Shown here: in pieces, positions 51,994-61,088 of the stretch
How positions within the stretch are numbered: the stretch's first letter is position 1
Layout: the number at the start of each line of letters is the position of its first letter
Assembly: GCF_022354825.1 (NCBI RefSeq)
Contig: NZ_CP031168.1
Coordinates: 1,923,501 to 1,987,500 of the forward strand
Length of the DNA stretch: 64,000 bases
Reading direction: 5' to 3'
Source of the DNA: Paenibacillus sp. H1-7
Lineage (GTDB): Bacteria > Bacillota > Bacilli > Paenibacillales > NBRC-103111
Translations under genes and position numbers: made by a program
The notes under the pieces: model-generated
What the model saw: only the letters and a program-made list of their open reading frames with translations
The model's database searches: none
What the model was told of the DNA's origin: nothing

Positions 51994-52485
51994 TTACCCC
52001 GGCAAATGATTCAAATCTATTAGGAGCCACTCGTCCGTGCCATCTCTTGAAAGAAACCAGACATTGACGAATTTCCCTTGCGGCTTATAAATCAGATGCT
52101 TGACGCTTAATATATCCGACATGCCGAACGCAAGGGACGCGTTTCTTATAATGAGCGAAACGGGATATTGGGTCGAGTATGTGTTGATTTTGGCTTCTTT
52201 TTTAATAATGCGGTTGTTTAATTCTTTTATAAGCAATTCAATGACTTCTTCAGTGTGCACGTTTTCCCGGGAACGGCCCAATAGCATTTTGGCTTCCTCG
52301 GAATCGTAGAACAGATGGGTAATTTCGACGCCGAGCTTTCGATGATTCGAATCCTGCAAAACGGCATCAGGCTTATCCTGTTGATAGAGGAGTCGCAGCT
52401 TGGTCGAGTGGTTCCTATTGTACAAAGCGATGAGTATAGTGACGGCAGCGCGTTCCAAATCGCGTTTTTCGTAATTGATCAGCAT
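51994..52485 (-). CDS. Hypothetical protein with PD-(D/E)XK-like pattern
   Basis: 163 residues from ATG 52485, supported by GGGGGAG upstream. The pattern KPDAVLQDSNHRKLGVEITHLFYD resembles a PD-(D/E)XK nuclease core, with D and E in place and T where lysine is common. Further along are EEVIELLIKELNNRIIKKEAKINTY and WLLIDLNHL. No methyltransferase or other defence gene is next to it. The nuclease idea is weak inference. Confidence 0.6.
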   Translation of the reverse strand: MLINYEKRDLERAAVTILIALYNRNHSTKLRLLYQQDKPDAVLQDSNHRKLGVEITHLFYDSEEAKMLLGRSRENVHTEEVIELLIKELNNRIIKKEAKINTYSTQYPVSLIIRNASLAFGMSDILSVKHLIYKPQGKFVNVWFLSRDGTDEWLLIDLNHLPG

Positions 52486-52661
52486 AGGCTCCCCCTTCCA
52501 AAAAGACACGACGGTATGAATATAATATGAATATAATATACCGCAACCGGGAAAGAAGGAAAAGAAGCGGCAGTTCGGCAGGCTGCACCTGTATTTTTCG
52601 GCAAACCTGTGCTAATGTAAGGTTTAAAACGAATCTTTCCATAGAAAGGATGCTGCATTCC

Positions 52662-53726
52662 ATGAGCGAAGCCAATGCGCAACGCGTAAAATTGACATCC
52701 CTATCCAGCAAAGGAGGCTGCGGCTGCAAAATCGGACCTGCCGATTTGCAGCAGGTCATTCGTACGCTGCCCCCGTCCGTGCCGAACCCTAATTTGCTTG
52801 TAGGGCTTGATACGAGCGACGATGCGGGTGTGTACAAGCTGACGGATGAGCTGGCGCTCGTTCAAACGGTCGATTTCTTCACGCCGATTGTCGATGATCC
52901 GTATTCATTCGGTCAGATCGCGGCAGCCAACGCGTTAAGCGACGTCTACGCAATGGGAGGCAAACCGTTGACGGTACTGAACATCGTCGCTTTTCCTATC
53001 AGTAAGCTGGACAAGCAGGTGCTCGCCGACATATTGCGGGGAGCGGCGGACAAAGTGAGTGAAGCGGGAGCGACCTTGGTCGGCGGTCATTCGATCGACG
53101 ATAATGAGCCGAAGTTCGGCCTTGCAGTAACCGGTATCATTCATCCGGATAAAGTAAAAGCGAACGCCGGAGCCAAGCCCGGCGATAAATTGATTTTGAC
53201 CAAGCCGATCGGCGTCGGCATCATGACCACCTCGATCAAGAAGGATGCCTTGAGCGAGGATGAAGTGAAGCGTGTCACGCAGGTGATGAGCACGCTGAAC
53301 AAAACCGCGGCCGAAGTGATGGAGCCGTACACCGTAAACGGGTGTACGGATGTGACCGGCTTCGGCCTGCTGGGCCACACCGCTGAGCTGGCCAAGGGCA
53401 GCGGTGTGGGGGTGCGCATCGGCTTCTCGCAGGTGCCGGTGCTGCCGCGCGTCCGCGAGCTCGCGGAGGCCGGCTTCGTGCCGGGAGGCACCAAGAACAA
53501 CTATGCGCACCTGCAAGGCACGGTCACCTTCGCACCATCCATGGATCAGATTGATCAATGGATTATGTGCGACGCGGTGACCTCAGGCGGGCTGCTGATC
53601 TCGGCAGCAGCCGATGATGCCGACAGCCTGCTTGAAAGCTTGCTTCAAGCAGGCGTCGAAGCGGCCATGATCGGCGAGGTCGTCGCCGATCATCCGGGGC
53701 ACATCAGCGTCGTGGAGACGCTGTAG
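52662..53726 (+). CDS. selD: Selenide, water dikinase SelD (Cys form)
   Basis: About 354 residues. SelD makes selenophosphate from selenide and ATP. The active-site motif is SSKGGCGCKIGP, with cysteine where some enzymes have selenocysteine. Also seen are LVGLDTSDDAGVYKL, QIAAANALSDVYAMGGKPL, LVGGHSIDDNEPKFGLAVTG and GCTDVTGFGLLGHTAEL. ATG 52662 is preferred because AAAGG lies upstream. mnmH follows, so the product most likely feeds tRNA 2-selenouridine. Confidence 0.95.
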   Translation: MSEANAQRVKLTSLSSKGGCGCKIGPADLQQVIRTLPPSVPNPNLLVGLDTSDDAGVYKLTDELALVQTVDFFTPIVDDPYSFGQIAAANALSDVYAMGGKPLTVLNIVAFPISKLDKQVLADILRGAADKVSEAGATLVGGHSIDDNEPKFGLAVTGIIHPDKVKANAGAKPGDKLILTKPIGVGIMTTSIKKDALSEDEVKRVTQVMSTLNKTAAEVMEPYTVNGCTDVTGFGLLGHTAELAKGSGVGVRIGFSQVPVLPRVRELAEAGFVPGGTKNNYAHLQGTVTFAPSMDQIDQWIMCDAVTSGGLLISAAADDADSLLESLLQAGVEAAMIGEVVADHPGHISVVETL

Positions 53727-53739
53727 CCCTCCAGGACCC

Positions 53740-53766
53740 GCCCCGCGCGGTACGGCGGGGCGGCAT
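53740..53766. other. GC-rich hairpin in the selD-mnmH spacer
   Basis: CCGCCCCGC and GCGGGGCGG flank a short loop. There is no T run, so it is unlikely to stop transcription and may instead affect RNA stability. Confidence 0.4.
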
Positions 53767-53859
53767 CCCACCGCTTGGCGGCATGCGCCTCAGACCAAGC
53801 GATACCCCCATGCATCGGCCGGTCGGATGCTCCCGGCCGGCTAGAAGGAGAGAAGCAAC

Positions 53860-54900
53860 GTGTTTCAGGACATCACCGTTGAAGAGCTGCTGGAGCAGCG
53901 CCAGAAGGGCGAGCTGACCTTGATAGACGTCCGCTCGCCCGGCGAGTTCAACGATTTCACGATACCCGGCAGCCGTAATATTCCGCTGCTGGACGACAAG
54001 GAGCGTGCCGAGATCGGCACGATCTACAAACAGGAGAGCTTCCAGGCGGCCAAAGACCGGGGGCTGGCGATTATTTCCGCCAAGCTGCCTACGTTTGTCA
54101 AGCAGTTTGAGGAGATCGATTCGCGCAAGGCCGTGTACTGCTGGAGAGGCGGGATGCGCAGCAGGACGACGGCAACCGTGTTATCGCTGATGGGGATCCG
54201 GTCGTACCGGCTCCATGGTGGCATCCGGGCTTACCGGAAATGGGTCGTCGAGACGCTGGAGCAGTTCCAGCTGAAGCCGCGCCTTATTGTGTTAAGCAGC
54301 TACACGGGGACCGGCAAAACCCGTCTGCTGCGCAAGCTGGCGGAGCAAGGATATCCTGTTCTCGATATCGAGAAGCTTGCGGGGCACCGCGGTTCGGTTT
54401 TCGGCCAAATCGGCTTAAAGCCGAATAATCAGAAAACATTTGAGGCTCTGCTGCTCGATGAGCTGCTCCGTCATAATGAGCAGCCGTATCTTTTGATGGA
54501 AGCGGAGAGCAAGCGGGTGGGCAAGGTCGTGCTGCCCGACTTTCTTACCGAGGGCAAGGAGCAGGGGCTTCAGCTTCATATCGAGATGCCCATGGAGGCG
54601 CGCATTCGCCATATTATCGAAGAATACAACCCGTCCGAGCACAACAAAGAGTGCATTGACGCATATGAGCGCATTAAACGGCGCATCCATACTCCTGTCG
54701 CTGCGGAAATCGAGCGGCAGCTCTTAATGAATCATTTTGCAGAAGCCATTGCCTTGCTGCTGGAGCATTATTACGATCCGCGTTACGAGCATTCGAGCTC
54801 CCGGCCGGAGAGCGGGCAGGTTCGGCTGGCAGCACAAGATCCGGACGATGCGATACAAAAAGTGACCGCTTATTTGGAGCAGCTGAAGCTGAGGAAATAA
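53860..54900 (+). CDS. mnmH: tRNA 2-selenouridine synthase (SelU)
   Basis: 346 residues. The N-terminal rhodanese domain has LIDVRSPGEFNDFTIPGSRNI and the catalytic cysteine in AVYCWRGGMRS. The C-terminal P-loop domain has SSYTGTGKTRLLRKLAEQG, VLDIEKLAGHRGSVFG and EAESKRVGKV. It exchanges sulfur for selenium in the wobble 5-methylaminomethyl-2-thiouridine of tRNA. The start is GTG after AGAAGGAG. With selD this is a selenouridine unit; selA and selB are not in the window. Confidence 0.95.
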   Translation: MFQDITVEELLEQRQKGELTLIDVRSPGEFNDFTIPGSRNIPLLDDKERAEIGTIYKQESFQAAKDRGLAIISAKLPTFVKQFEEIDSRKAVYCWRGGMRSRTTATVLSLMGIRSYRLHGGIRAYRKWVVETLEQFQLKPRLIVLSSYTGTGKTRLLRKLAEQGYPVLDIEKLAGHRGSVFGQIGLKPNNQKTFEALLLDELLRHNEQPYLLMEAESKRVGKVVLPDFLTEGKEQGLQLHIEMPMEARIRHIIEEYNPSEHNKECIDAYERIKRRIHTPVAAEIERQLLMNHFAEAIALLLEHYYDPRYEHSSSRPESGQVRLAAQDPDDAIQKVTAYLEQLKLRK

Positions 54901-54995
54901 CCCTGCAATCGGCAAAATAACGATCCTGAGTCCGCATCACTTAGTTGCAGCCATCCGCCCGGCAGCTCCTCCAATTTCATATGTTTCTGTTCAAG

Positions 54996-55021
54996 AAAAG
55001 ACCTCGTCCAGGTCTTTTTTT
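54996..55021 (+). terminator. Terminator of mnmH
   Basis: AAAAGACCT-CGTCC-AGGTCTTTT followed by TTT. Confidence 0.88.
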
Positions 55022-55125
55022 GCGTTTTTTTCAAATTTTCAGTGTCAAAACGGGGGGCAGCTACTTATAATGTACTATTCCATAGGCATTCGTCTAGAGA
55101 GGTTGGAGGGAGGTGACGAGGCGTG

Positions 55126-55608
55126 ATGTGGCAAATCAGCGTCAGCTTGGCTTCCTTTGCTTTCATCGTGATGATCGGCTTATTGATCTTCGTATTGCTG
55201 GAATCTCGCAGGACGATGAAGCAAGCGCAAGAGAGCATAAGTCAGATTCAGCAAAAGCTGGAGCAAACAACGGATGAATCGCTCCGTACGATCCGCGTTT
55301 CCAGAGAAGTGCTGGAGGACGTACAGAGGAGATTGAAGGCAACCGATGGGTTCGTAGCTGCATTGGAGCAAACAGGGGATGCGGCCAACAGGCTATCCCA
55401 TTCGGTGAAGCTGATCTCCCGCACGTTATCGGATACCGTTCTGGAGGCTCGGGAATCGCTACATAGCCGGCAGGATACGGTAAAAGATCTGATAGAGCTG
55501 ACGACAACCGGAATTCAGCTGTGGCAACGGTGGCAAGCTCAGAAAAACTTACAACCCGAAAGCAGGACGAATGATCAAGAGCTTAAAGGAGAGGATCAGA
55601 ATGGCTGA
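55126..55608 (+). CDS. DUF948 protein (YtxG-like general stress type)
   Basis: About 160 residues. One N-terminal membrane helix (SLASFAFIVMIGLLIFVLLES) is followed by a long coiled coil (MKQAQESISQIQQKLEQTTDESL onward), as in DUF948 proteins. B. subtilis YtxG with YtxH and YtxJ belongs to the sigma-B general stress group. ATG 55126 is preferred over GTG 55123; GAGGTGACGAGG lies upstream. It overlaps the YtxH-type gene by 8 bp. Confidence 0.85.
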   Translation: MWQISVSLASFAFIVMIGLLIFVLLESRRTMKQAQESISQIQQKLEQTTDESLRTIRVSREVLEDVQRRLKATDGFVAALEQTGDAANRLSHSVKLISRTLSDTVLEARESLHSRQDTVKDLIELTTTGIQLWQRWQAQKNLQPESRTNDQELKGEDQNG

Positions 55609-55972
55609 AAAAAAAGGAAAAGACTTGTTGGTCGGAGCAGTCGTCGGTACGGTACTCGGAGCGGTAACGGCGCTGTTGCTTGCGCCTAAATCCGGACGCG
55701 AGCTAAGAAGCGATTTGGCGGAAGGCGTTCAAACCATTTCGGAAAAAACACAGCACGTTGCTGAGAACGTAATCGATAAATCGAAGCAGCTGGCTGGTAC
55801 GATTTCGGAGAAAACTCAAATTATCGGCAGCCAAACTACCGAATGGGCCGGTAAGGTCAAAGAAAAAGCATTGGCCTGGAAGCAAGGAAAGGCTGATGAA
55901 GCTGCTGAAGTTCCTGTAGCGGCTACGATTGTCGAGCAGGATCATCAGCAATCCGAACCATCCGATAAATAA
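55601..55972 (+). CDS. YtxH-domain protein
   Basis: 123 residues from ATG 55601, preceded by AAAGGAGAGG inside the upstream gene. The YtxH domain reads DLLVGAVVGTVLGAVTALLLAPKSGRELRSDL, a short membrane helix and the APKSG motif, followed by a helical coiled-coil-like tail (VAENVIDKSKQLAGTISEKTQ). The pair with the DUF948 gene matches ytxG-ytxH. The molecular function is unknown. Confidence 0.9.
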   Translation: MAEKKGKDLLVGAVVGTVLGAVTALLLAPKSGRELRSDLAEGVQTISEKTQHVAENVIDKSKQLAGTISEKTQIIGSQTTEWAGKVKEKALAWKQGKADEAAEVPVAATIVEQDHQQSEPSDK

Positions 55973-56138
55973 CGTTACGAATGAGATAAGTGCCTATCGG
56001 AGCACATTACGAGGATGAGCGGCGACCTTTCTTTCTCAGTTTGCTTGAGCAAAACTCACTTCGCAAGTAAGGCAGCTTTTATCGCCGATAGGAAAAATAC
56101 TGATGCGTTTATCGATTTACCGAAATACACAGTTAACG

Positions 56139-56190
56139 AAAAAACCATCCGGTCGAAGGTGCGGCAGCACGATGTTCGGATGGTTTCTTT
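56139..56190 (-). terminator. Terminator of the phosphodiester glycosidase-type gene
   Basis: AACCATCCG/CGGATGGTT; the A run at 56139-56144 gives six T on the minus strand. Confidence 0.85.
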
Positions 56191-57335
56191 TACCATTTGG
56201 AAGGATCGATTTTACTCGGATCGAGCCCTTCCCATATGTTGCGGATATCGGCTTGCTCCGGATGCTCGAACACGAGCCAGGCGGTAGGCAAATATCTTTC
56301 CCCGTATTCGCTAGACGGTTTGTTAATGATCTCGTTGTTGTGAACGAGCACCGTGGACGAGCCGCCATCCAGATTGGCAGCTGTAATCGCGCCGTGCTCA
56401 AGGAATATTTTCTGAATGTCGTACAAGGTCGCGCCGATACTATGTCCTGGCTGACGGCCGTCGATGATGGCGAATAGGATCGTGCCGTCTTCCTTCTGGG
56501 CTATGCAGGTCCTAGGGGCTATCCCCCAGCCGTCGGCGGCATTTTTGATTTGTCCGACTCCGTTAACGATGAACCGCGGCGCGAAAGTCACCGCTTCCTG
56601 TACGCCCATCTGCAGCAGCTCGGAAGGCTTGTACTTCCCTGCAATGAGCCGGCCATCCTTGTCTATGGCGACAATATGGTTCGGCGTATTCATGCTGCCG
56701 TCGTTATAGAAGATTTTACCGCCGGACATGACCAGGCCGGTAGGCTGGAAGCCGTTTCCTTTCCACTCCGGATCGACAAAGCCGCCTGCGTTCACGCCGG
56801 CAACGGCACCGAGGCGCTTCACCATGGACGATACCTTTTCGCCTTTGCCGGCTTTTCCCGGAACGGCGATTCGAAGCTTCTTCGGATCGTTGACGATGAG
56901 CAGCTTCCCTTTGAAATTCGTCCCTTCGATAGGCTCGATCTCGACGGTCGGCTTTTGGACGACCTGCGCTACGGCCGGCGTACTGTTCACCTGTACCAGA
57001 TCTTTGTTCTCTTTCACTTCGGTGTAAAGATCGAATTGCTTCCAGTAGCGGTTGACCCGCTTCTCCAGTTCGTCATTGCCGATCAAATAGGCTGCCCAAT
57101 GGCGATGCTGCGTCGTAATCAGCGTATCGGCCATCAAGAAGCGCAAATTCGTTCCCGACGGGGTGAGGAAAAACCATAGACTGAACAACATTCCGAACAA
57201 TAGCAGGACAAAGACCGTATAAAAAAATAATGTCGCAAGGGCCGAGGAGCGTTTTTTCTTCTTTTTGGAGGAAGGAAGCTTCCTTGCGGCCGCTGTGGTG
57301 TGCGTCTTCGGACTGCTCGATAAATTGGCAGACAT
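56190..57335 (-). CDS. Phosphodiester glycosidase (NAGPA/DUF2233) family exoprotein
   Basis: 381 residues. A basic cytoplasmic leader with KKKKKR precedes one membrane helix (LATLFFYTVFVLLLFGMLFSLWFFL). The extracellular domain has AVAGVNAGGFVDPEWKG, TGLVMSGGKIFYND and TAANLDGGSSTVLVHN, the hallmark loops of the NAGPA (DUF2233) family. These enzymes cleave phosphodiester-linked sugars, and in Bacillota they may act on wall polymers. GAAGGGAACG precedes ATG. The gene is followed by a strong terminator. Confidence 0.92.
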   Translation of the reverse strand: MSANLSSSPKTHTTAAARKLPSSKKKKKRSSALATLFFYTVFVLLLFGMLFSLWFFLTPSGTNLRFLMADTLITTQHRHWAAYLIGNDELEKRVNRYWKQFDLYTEVKENKDLVQVNSTPAVAQVVQKPTVEIEPIEGTNFKGKLLIVNDPKKLRIAVPGKAGKGEKVSSMVKRLGAVAGVNAGGFVDPEWKGNGFQPTGLVMSGGKIFYNDGSMNTPNHIVAIDKDGRLIAGKYKPSELLQMGVQEAVTFAPRFIVNGVGQIKNAADGWGIAPRTCIAQKEDGTILFAIIDGRQPGHSIGATLYDIQKIFLEHGAITAANLDGGSSTVLVHNNEIINKPSSEYGERYLPTAWLVFEHPEQADIRNIWEGLDPSKIDPSKW

Positions 57336-57424
57336 ATCTTCGTTCCCTTCAAAAAAATGGAGTATTCAACTTATAAACGTGAAAAAGAGAAAAAAGTTTC
57401 AGTTTGTGTCGTTTTCTTTTTCCT

Positions 57425-59236
57425 CTACCTGGAAATAAAGATGGATTTATTTTCTTTCACCATAAGCTCGAATTCCTCCGGAGCGACCGGTTTGCTGAAG
57501 ATGTACCCCTGGATTTCGTCGCAGCCCCGGGATAGCAAAAAGTTCAGCTGCTCCTTCGTCTCGACCCCTTCGGCCAGCGTTTTGATTTTCAATTGCTGCG
57601 ACATGGCTATGAGTGCAGTCACAATAGCGGCATTGTCCTCATCCGTCGTAACGTCGCGGATGAACGACTGATCGATCTTAAGTGTATTTACCTGAAAGCG
57701 CTTCAAGTAGCTTAAGGAAGAGTAGCCGGTGCCGAAATCGTCAATAGAAATGCGGACGCCCAGCTTCTTCAGCCTGTGCATGGTCTCGACTATGAGCGGA
57801 ACGTTGTTCATCGCTACATTCTCCGTTATTTCAAGGCAGAGCAGCGAAGGGGAAAGCCCCGTTTCCGCCAAAACCTCCTCTAGAATCGGAATAAACTGCC
57901 GCTGATGAAACTGGATGGCGGATATGTTGACCGAGACACAGAGGGGGGGATACCCCTGATCGAGCCAGTGCTTGGTTTGCAGACAGGCTTGCTTCAAGAT
58001 CCAGCTGCCGATCGGAATAATGAGTCCGGTTTCTTCGGCGAGCGGGATGAATTCGGATGGAGGAATCATGCCCCATTCGGGGTGCTCCCAGCGGACGAGA
58101 GCTTCCATCCCGCCGATGTGCCCGTTCTGCAGGTCGACTATCGGCTGATAGACGATCCTGAGCTCGTCGCGTTCCAATGCTTTGCGAAGATGAATCTCCA
58201 TATTCAGCTTGTGGAGCGAGCGCTTGTTCATATCCGGATGGTAATAATGATACGAATTCCCACCTTTCTCTTTGGAGCGGTACATGGCGTTATCGGCGTT
58301 CTTGAGCAGGGTTTCCGTATCGGTTCCATCGTCGGGGAATAGGCTGATCCCGATGCTTGCGGTGACGAACAGCTCATGTGTCTCGATATGGAACGGTTCT
58401 TTAAGCAGCTGAAAAATACCCTTGGCAAACTGCGCAGCCTCATCGGAATGAGTGCATCGGGAGAGCAGGATCATGAACTCGTCTCCGCCAAAGCGGGCAA
58501 CGACATCATATTCTTTGACATAAACGCGCAGCCTGTGAGCAAATTCCTGCAGCAGCCGGTCTCCGACATGGTGCCCGAGCGTATCGTTAATGACCTTGAA
58601 GCGGTCCAGATCAAAAAATAATATCGCCATCTTCTCCCCGGTCCTCTTCGCACCCTCCAGACAAGAAGAAAGACGCTCGTCGAAAAACAAACGGTTCGGC
58701 AGATTCGTCAATGCATCGTGGTAAGCCATATGAACAATTTGTTCCTCAGCCCGCTTGCGCTCGTTCATCGCATGAATGGTAGCGTAAGAACGCAGCAAGG
58801 AATCATCTTGTGTCTCATTGATCATTCGGGCAAACAGTTCTTCATGGTGTGAGGGATTGTGATCGGCGGCGGAGGGGTCTGCAGATTGAATCAGCTGCAT
58901 TACATTTTGTATGTGGTCTTTGTGAATATGAGCGGCGGAAGCGGTTATGGCATGCTTACGGTCTTTCTCGCCAAGAAAGACGATGCCTTTCTTCTGGTCG
59001 TAATCCGCAATGTGGTTCATGTTGACGAGATTCGCGTTGTCCAAGAGCCGGAAACCATCCTCAAAGAGCCATTCTTCCATGTTATCGAAGGAAACATCGA
59101 GATAGTATTGCTGGTCTTTGGTGTGAATAACAATTTCGCGTTCGCGAAGCTTGTCTATTTTGACTACATGACTCACATCGATGATTAGGACTTCCGACCC
59201 TCTCTTGCCGTCTCGCGTCACTGGAATTTTCTGCAT
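57425..59236 (-). CDS. LytTR-GGDEF-EAL cyclic di-GMP protein
   Basis: 603 residues. Residues about 15-118 resemble a LytTR domain ([26 protein letters not shown] then [20 protein letters not shown]). An intact GGDEF domain ([13 protein letters not shown]) lies near 168-335 and an intact EAL domain ([45 protein letters not shown]) near 345-600. Both c-di-GMP activities are possible in sequence. There is no membrane part. LytTR usually binds DNA; here it could act as a sensor instead. ATG is preceded by GGAG. Confidence 0.93.
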   Translation of the reverse strand: MQKIPVTRDGKRGSEVLIIDVSHVVKIDKLREREIVIHTKDQQYYLDVSFDNMEEWLFEDGFRLLDNANLVNMNHIADYDQKKGIVFLGEKDRKHAITASAAHIHKDHIQNVMQLIQSADPSAADHNPSHHEELFARMINETQDDSLLRSYATIHAMNERKRAEEQIVHMAYHDALTNLPNRLFFDERLSSCLEGAKRTGEKMAILFFDLDRFKVINDTLGHHVGDRLLQEFAHRLRVYVKEYDVVARFGGDEFMILLSRCTHSDEAAQFAKGIFQLLKEPFHIETHELFVTASIGISLFPDDGTDTETLLKNADNAMYRSKEKGGNSYHYYHPDMNKRSLHKLNMEIHLRKALERDELRIVYQPIVDLQNGHIGGMEALVRWEHPEWGMIPPSEFIPLAEETGLIIPIGSWILKQACLQTKHWLDQGYPPLCVSVNISAIQFHQRQFIPILEEVLAETGLSPSLLCLEITENVAMNNVPLIVETMHRLKKLGVRISIDDFGTGYSSLSYLKRFQVNTLKIDQSFIRDVTTDEDNAAIVTALIAMSQQLKIKTLAEGVETKEQLNFLLSRGCDEIQGYIFSKPVAPEEFELMVKENKSIFISR

Positions 59237-59622
59237 ACTTCTTCAGCTCCGATAAGAGAAGGATTCAGGCTGCCGTGACGATAGCCTATTGCTGGCAATA
59301 TATGAACTTCCATTATGTAATTAGAAAAATTACGTAGGAACGGTGAATCTATTTAAATATACGATAGAAAGACAACGTAAATCAATAAAAATGAACAGGA
59401 AAGAAGACATTGGAAGAAGTTCCCGCCGTCAAAAGAAATCAGCCTATCGCGCTTAACCTAGCACGGATAGACTGATAAAATAAAATCATAGATTTAGTCA
59501 TAATTGCGGTGACGGATCGATATATTTATAGTAAAATTCAATACAATCAAGCTGCCTAACGCGCGTTAGTAATTCAGAAAGATTACGATTCCTATCGAAA
59601 TGAATGATAATTACTCGCCAGG
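59237..59622. other. Intergenic region with a perfect 14-bp palindrome
   Basis: 386 bp, AT-rich, no gene. CTAACGCGCGTTAG at 59556-59569 is a perfect palindrome between the XRE-type gene and the LytTR-GGDEF-EAL gene, both on the minus strand. Promoter activity for the GGDEF-EAL gene should lie here. No clear GEMM c-di-GMP riboswitch was seen. Confidence 0.45.
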
Positions 59623-60276
59623 TTAGCCGTTGATGAACGACGCATTCACATTGCTGCATTTTCCGAAGGAAAATTCCAGGCTCGTCTGGTTGTTCATCGC
59701 TATCGTGCGAAGGATCAGGTCGTGATATTTGCGCTGACGAAGCATAGACATCGTAACGGACAGGCCTATTCCGAGCGGATCGAAATGCAAGGTTCCCGTT
59801 TTGTCGTCGTACTTACGGATCAATTGAAAGTTTGCGTAGACATCCGCATCGACCTTTTTGAAATGATGCTCGTCCAGCATATCGAGAAATGCGCTGAAAT
59901 CACGAAGCGAATCAATGGTCCGTTTTCCTTTCAGCTGCTCATTATAATAGGTGACTTCCTTGTTGCCGACTTCAATATAGTAAATTTGGGCCAAATCAAT
60001 TTTGATGCTGGGGGAGGTTGTCGTTGCGATATCTTTCTCCATTAAATGCCCTGCTTTTATCATCAACTCGGTATACGGGTAGCCGTAGGCCGCGGACAAT
60101 TTTTTTAGCGTGTCGGGAGACGGGGTAATCTTCTCGTTGGTGGATCGGTTTTTCTCTAGCTCCAAATCACGAATATAGGCATGAGATAAGCCGCTTTTCT
60201 TAGCAGCCTCTCGTAATGACATATTTCCACGCAAGCCTTCCAGAAATTTGCCGAATTCAGGGATGGTTTGTCCCAA
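59623..60276 (-). CDS. XRE-family regulator with LytTR-like C-terminal domain
   Basis: About 217 residues. The likely start is TTG 60276 (AGAGGTG, 6-nt spacing); GTG 60285 is the alternative. The XRE helix-turn-helix is SLREAAKKSGLSHAYIRDLE (about residues 20-39) followed by TPSPDTLKKLSAAYGYPYTEL. Residues about 90-170 (IDLAQIYYIEVGNKEVTYYN, then FKKVDADVYANFQLIRKYDD) resemble LytTR and the N-terminus of the neighbouring GGDEF-EAL protein. Divergent from the 147-residue hypothetical. Confidence 0.85.
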   Translation of the reverse strand: MGQTIPEFGKFLEGLRGNMSLREAAKKSGLSHAYIRDLELEKNRSTNEKITPSPDTLKKLSAAYGYPYTELMIKAGHLMEKDIATTTSPSIKIDLAQIYYIEVGNKEVTYYNEQLKGKRTIDSLRDFSAFLDMLDEHHFKKVDADVYANFQLIRKYDDKTGTLHFDPLGIGLSVTMSMLRQRKYHDLILRTIAMNNQTSLEFSFGKCSNVNASFING

Positions 60277-60463
60277 TGTAATCACCTCTCTTTAGAACAT
60301 TGTAAATGAGGATGTCGCGAAAATAAATAGCAATTGTAAAATATTTGTACTTTTTGAGGCATGAACCTAAAATTTATTTAATAAAATAAAGTAATTCTTG
60401 ACGCAATGTAGTATAAATACTACATTTAGGTAGGGACAGTTTGTAACATCATGAAGGGAGACC

Positions 60464-60907
60464 ATGGAAATGAGAGATAAGATCATGAACCGTTGGAGCA
60501 CGTACGAGCCTTTTTATGTGGATTTTAACGGATACAAGATCGCGGATATCGTCATTACCAGCCATGCCCTGTCCCGATGGTCCGAACGTGTCGAGAGCGA
60601 TCAAGGAGGAATCGAGCACATTTGCTCCTTTTTGTGGGATGCCTTGAAGCACGAAAGAGTCCACCCGTATTATGAAAATGAGAAGGATGTTTATTTAATC
60701 GACGAAGACCTGGTTATGGTCGCGGAATTCATGCCGATTAAGGATGAAACGGATATCGCCGGCAATCCTTTACATAAAATGATCGTAGTAACGTTTCTTG
60801 GCAGGGTGTCCGAGGATATTCAATTAAGGGATTTGAAAGCTTATTATTCCTGGTTGAGACATTCGCGGCGGATGACGCTGGTCAAGCACGGAAGAAAACG
60901 TAAATAA
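60464..60907 (+). CDS. Hypothetical protein with H-A-x2-R-W-x2-R motif
   Basis: 147 residues, soluble. ITSHALSRWSERVESDQ (about residues 31-47) recalls the His-Ala...Arg motif of DUF4258-like proteins but the length differs. Other parts (YLIDEDLVMVAEFMPIKDE, KMIVVTFLGRVSEDIQLRDL) are beta-alpha-like. ATG 60464 is preceded by AAGGGAGA. It is divergent from the XRE gene with 187 bp between starts, so XRE control is plausible. Not recognised. Confidence 0.65.
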   Translation: MEMRDKIMNRWSTYEPFYVDFNGYKIADIVITSHALSRWSERVESDQGGIEHICSFLWDALKHERVHPYYENEKDVYLIDEDLVMVAEFMPIKDETDIAGNPLHKMIVVTFLGRVSEDIQLRDLKAYYSWLRHSRRMTLVKHGRKRK

Positions 60908-60925
60908 CAAAACGCTTTGAATTCA

Positions 60926-60957
60926 AGTATGCGGGCTGGTCCGCATGCTTTTTTTTT
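60926..60957 (+). terminator. Terminator after the hypothetical gene
   Basis: AGTATGCGG-GCTGGT-CCGCATGCT followed by eight T. Confidence 0.85.
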
Positions 60958-61088
60958 GTTGAATGAACCAGGGAGGAGCCGGGTACTTCACCGATGAAAT
61001 AGAGGCTTGCGGTAAAGGCTGCATGTTGCATAATTTGTACTTGGATTCGGGGAAATTATGGGGAGATAAGGAAGGAGGAGCTTTGCAG

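Noticed and set aside
59237..59622. c-di-GMP (GEMM) riboswitch before the LytTR-GGDEF-EAL gene
   Set aside because: The conserved CAGGGCAAACC and GGGACGCAAAGCC-like blocks are absent; only a short GGTGACGG resemblance.
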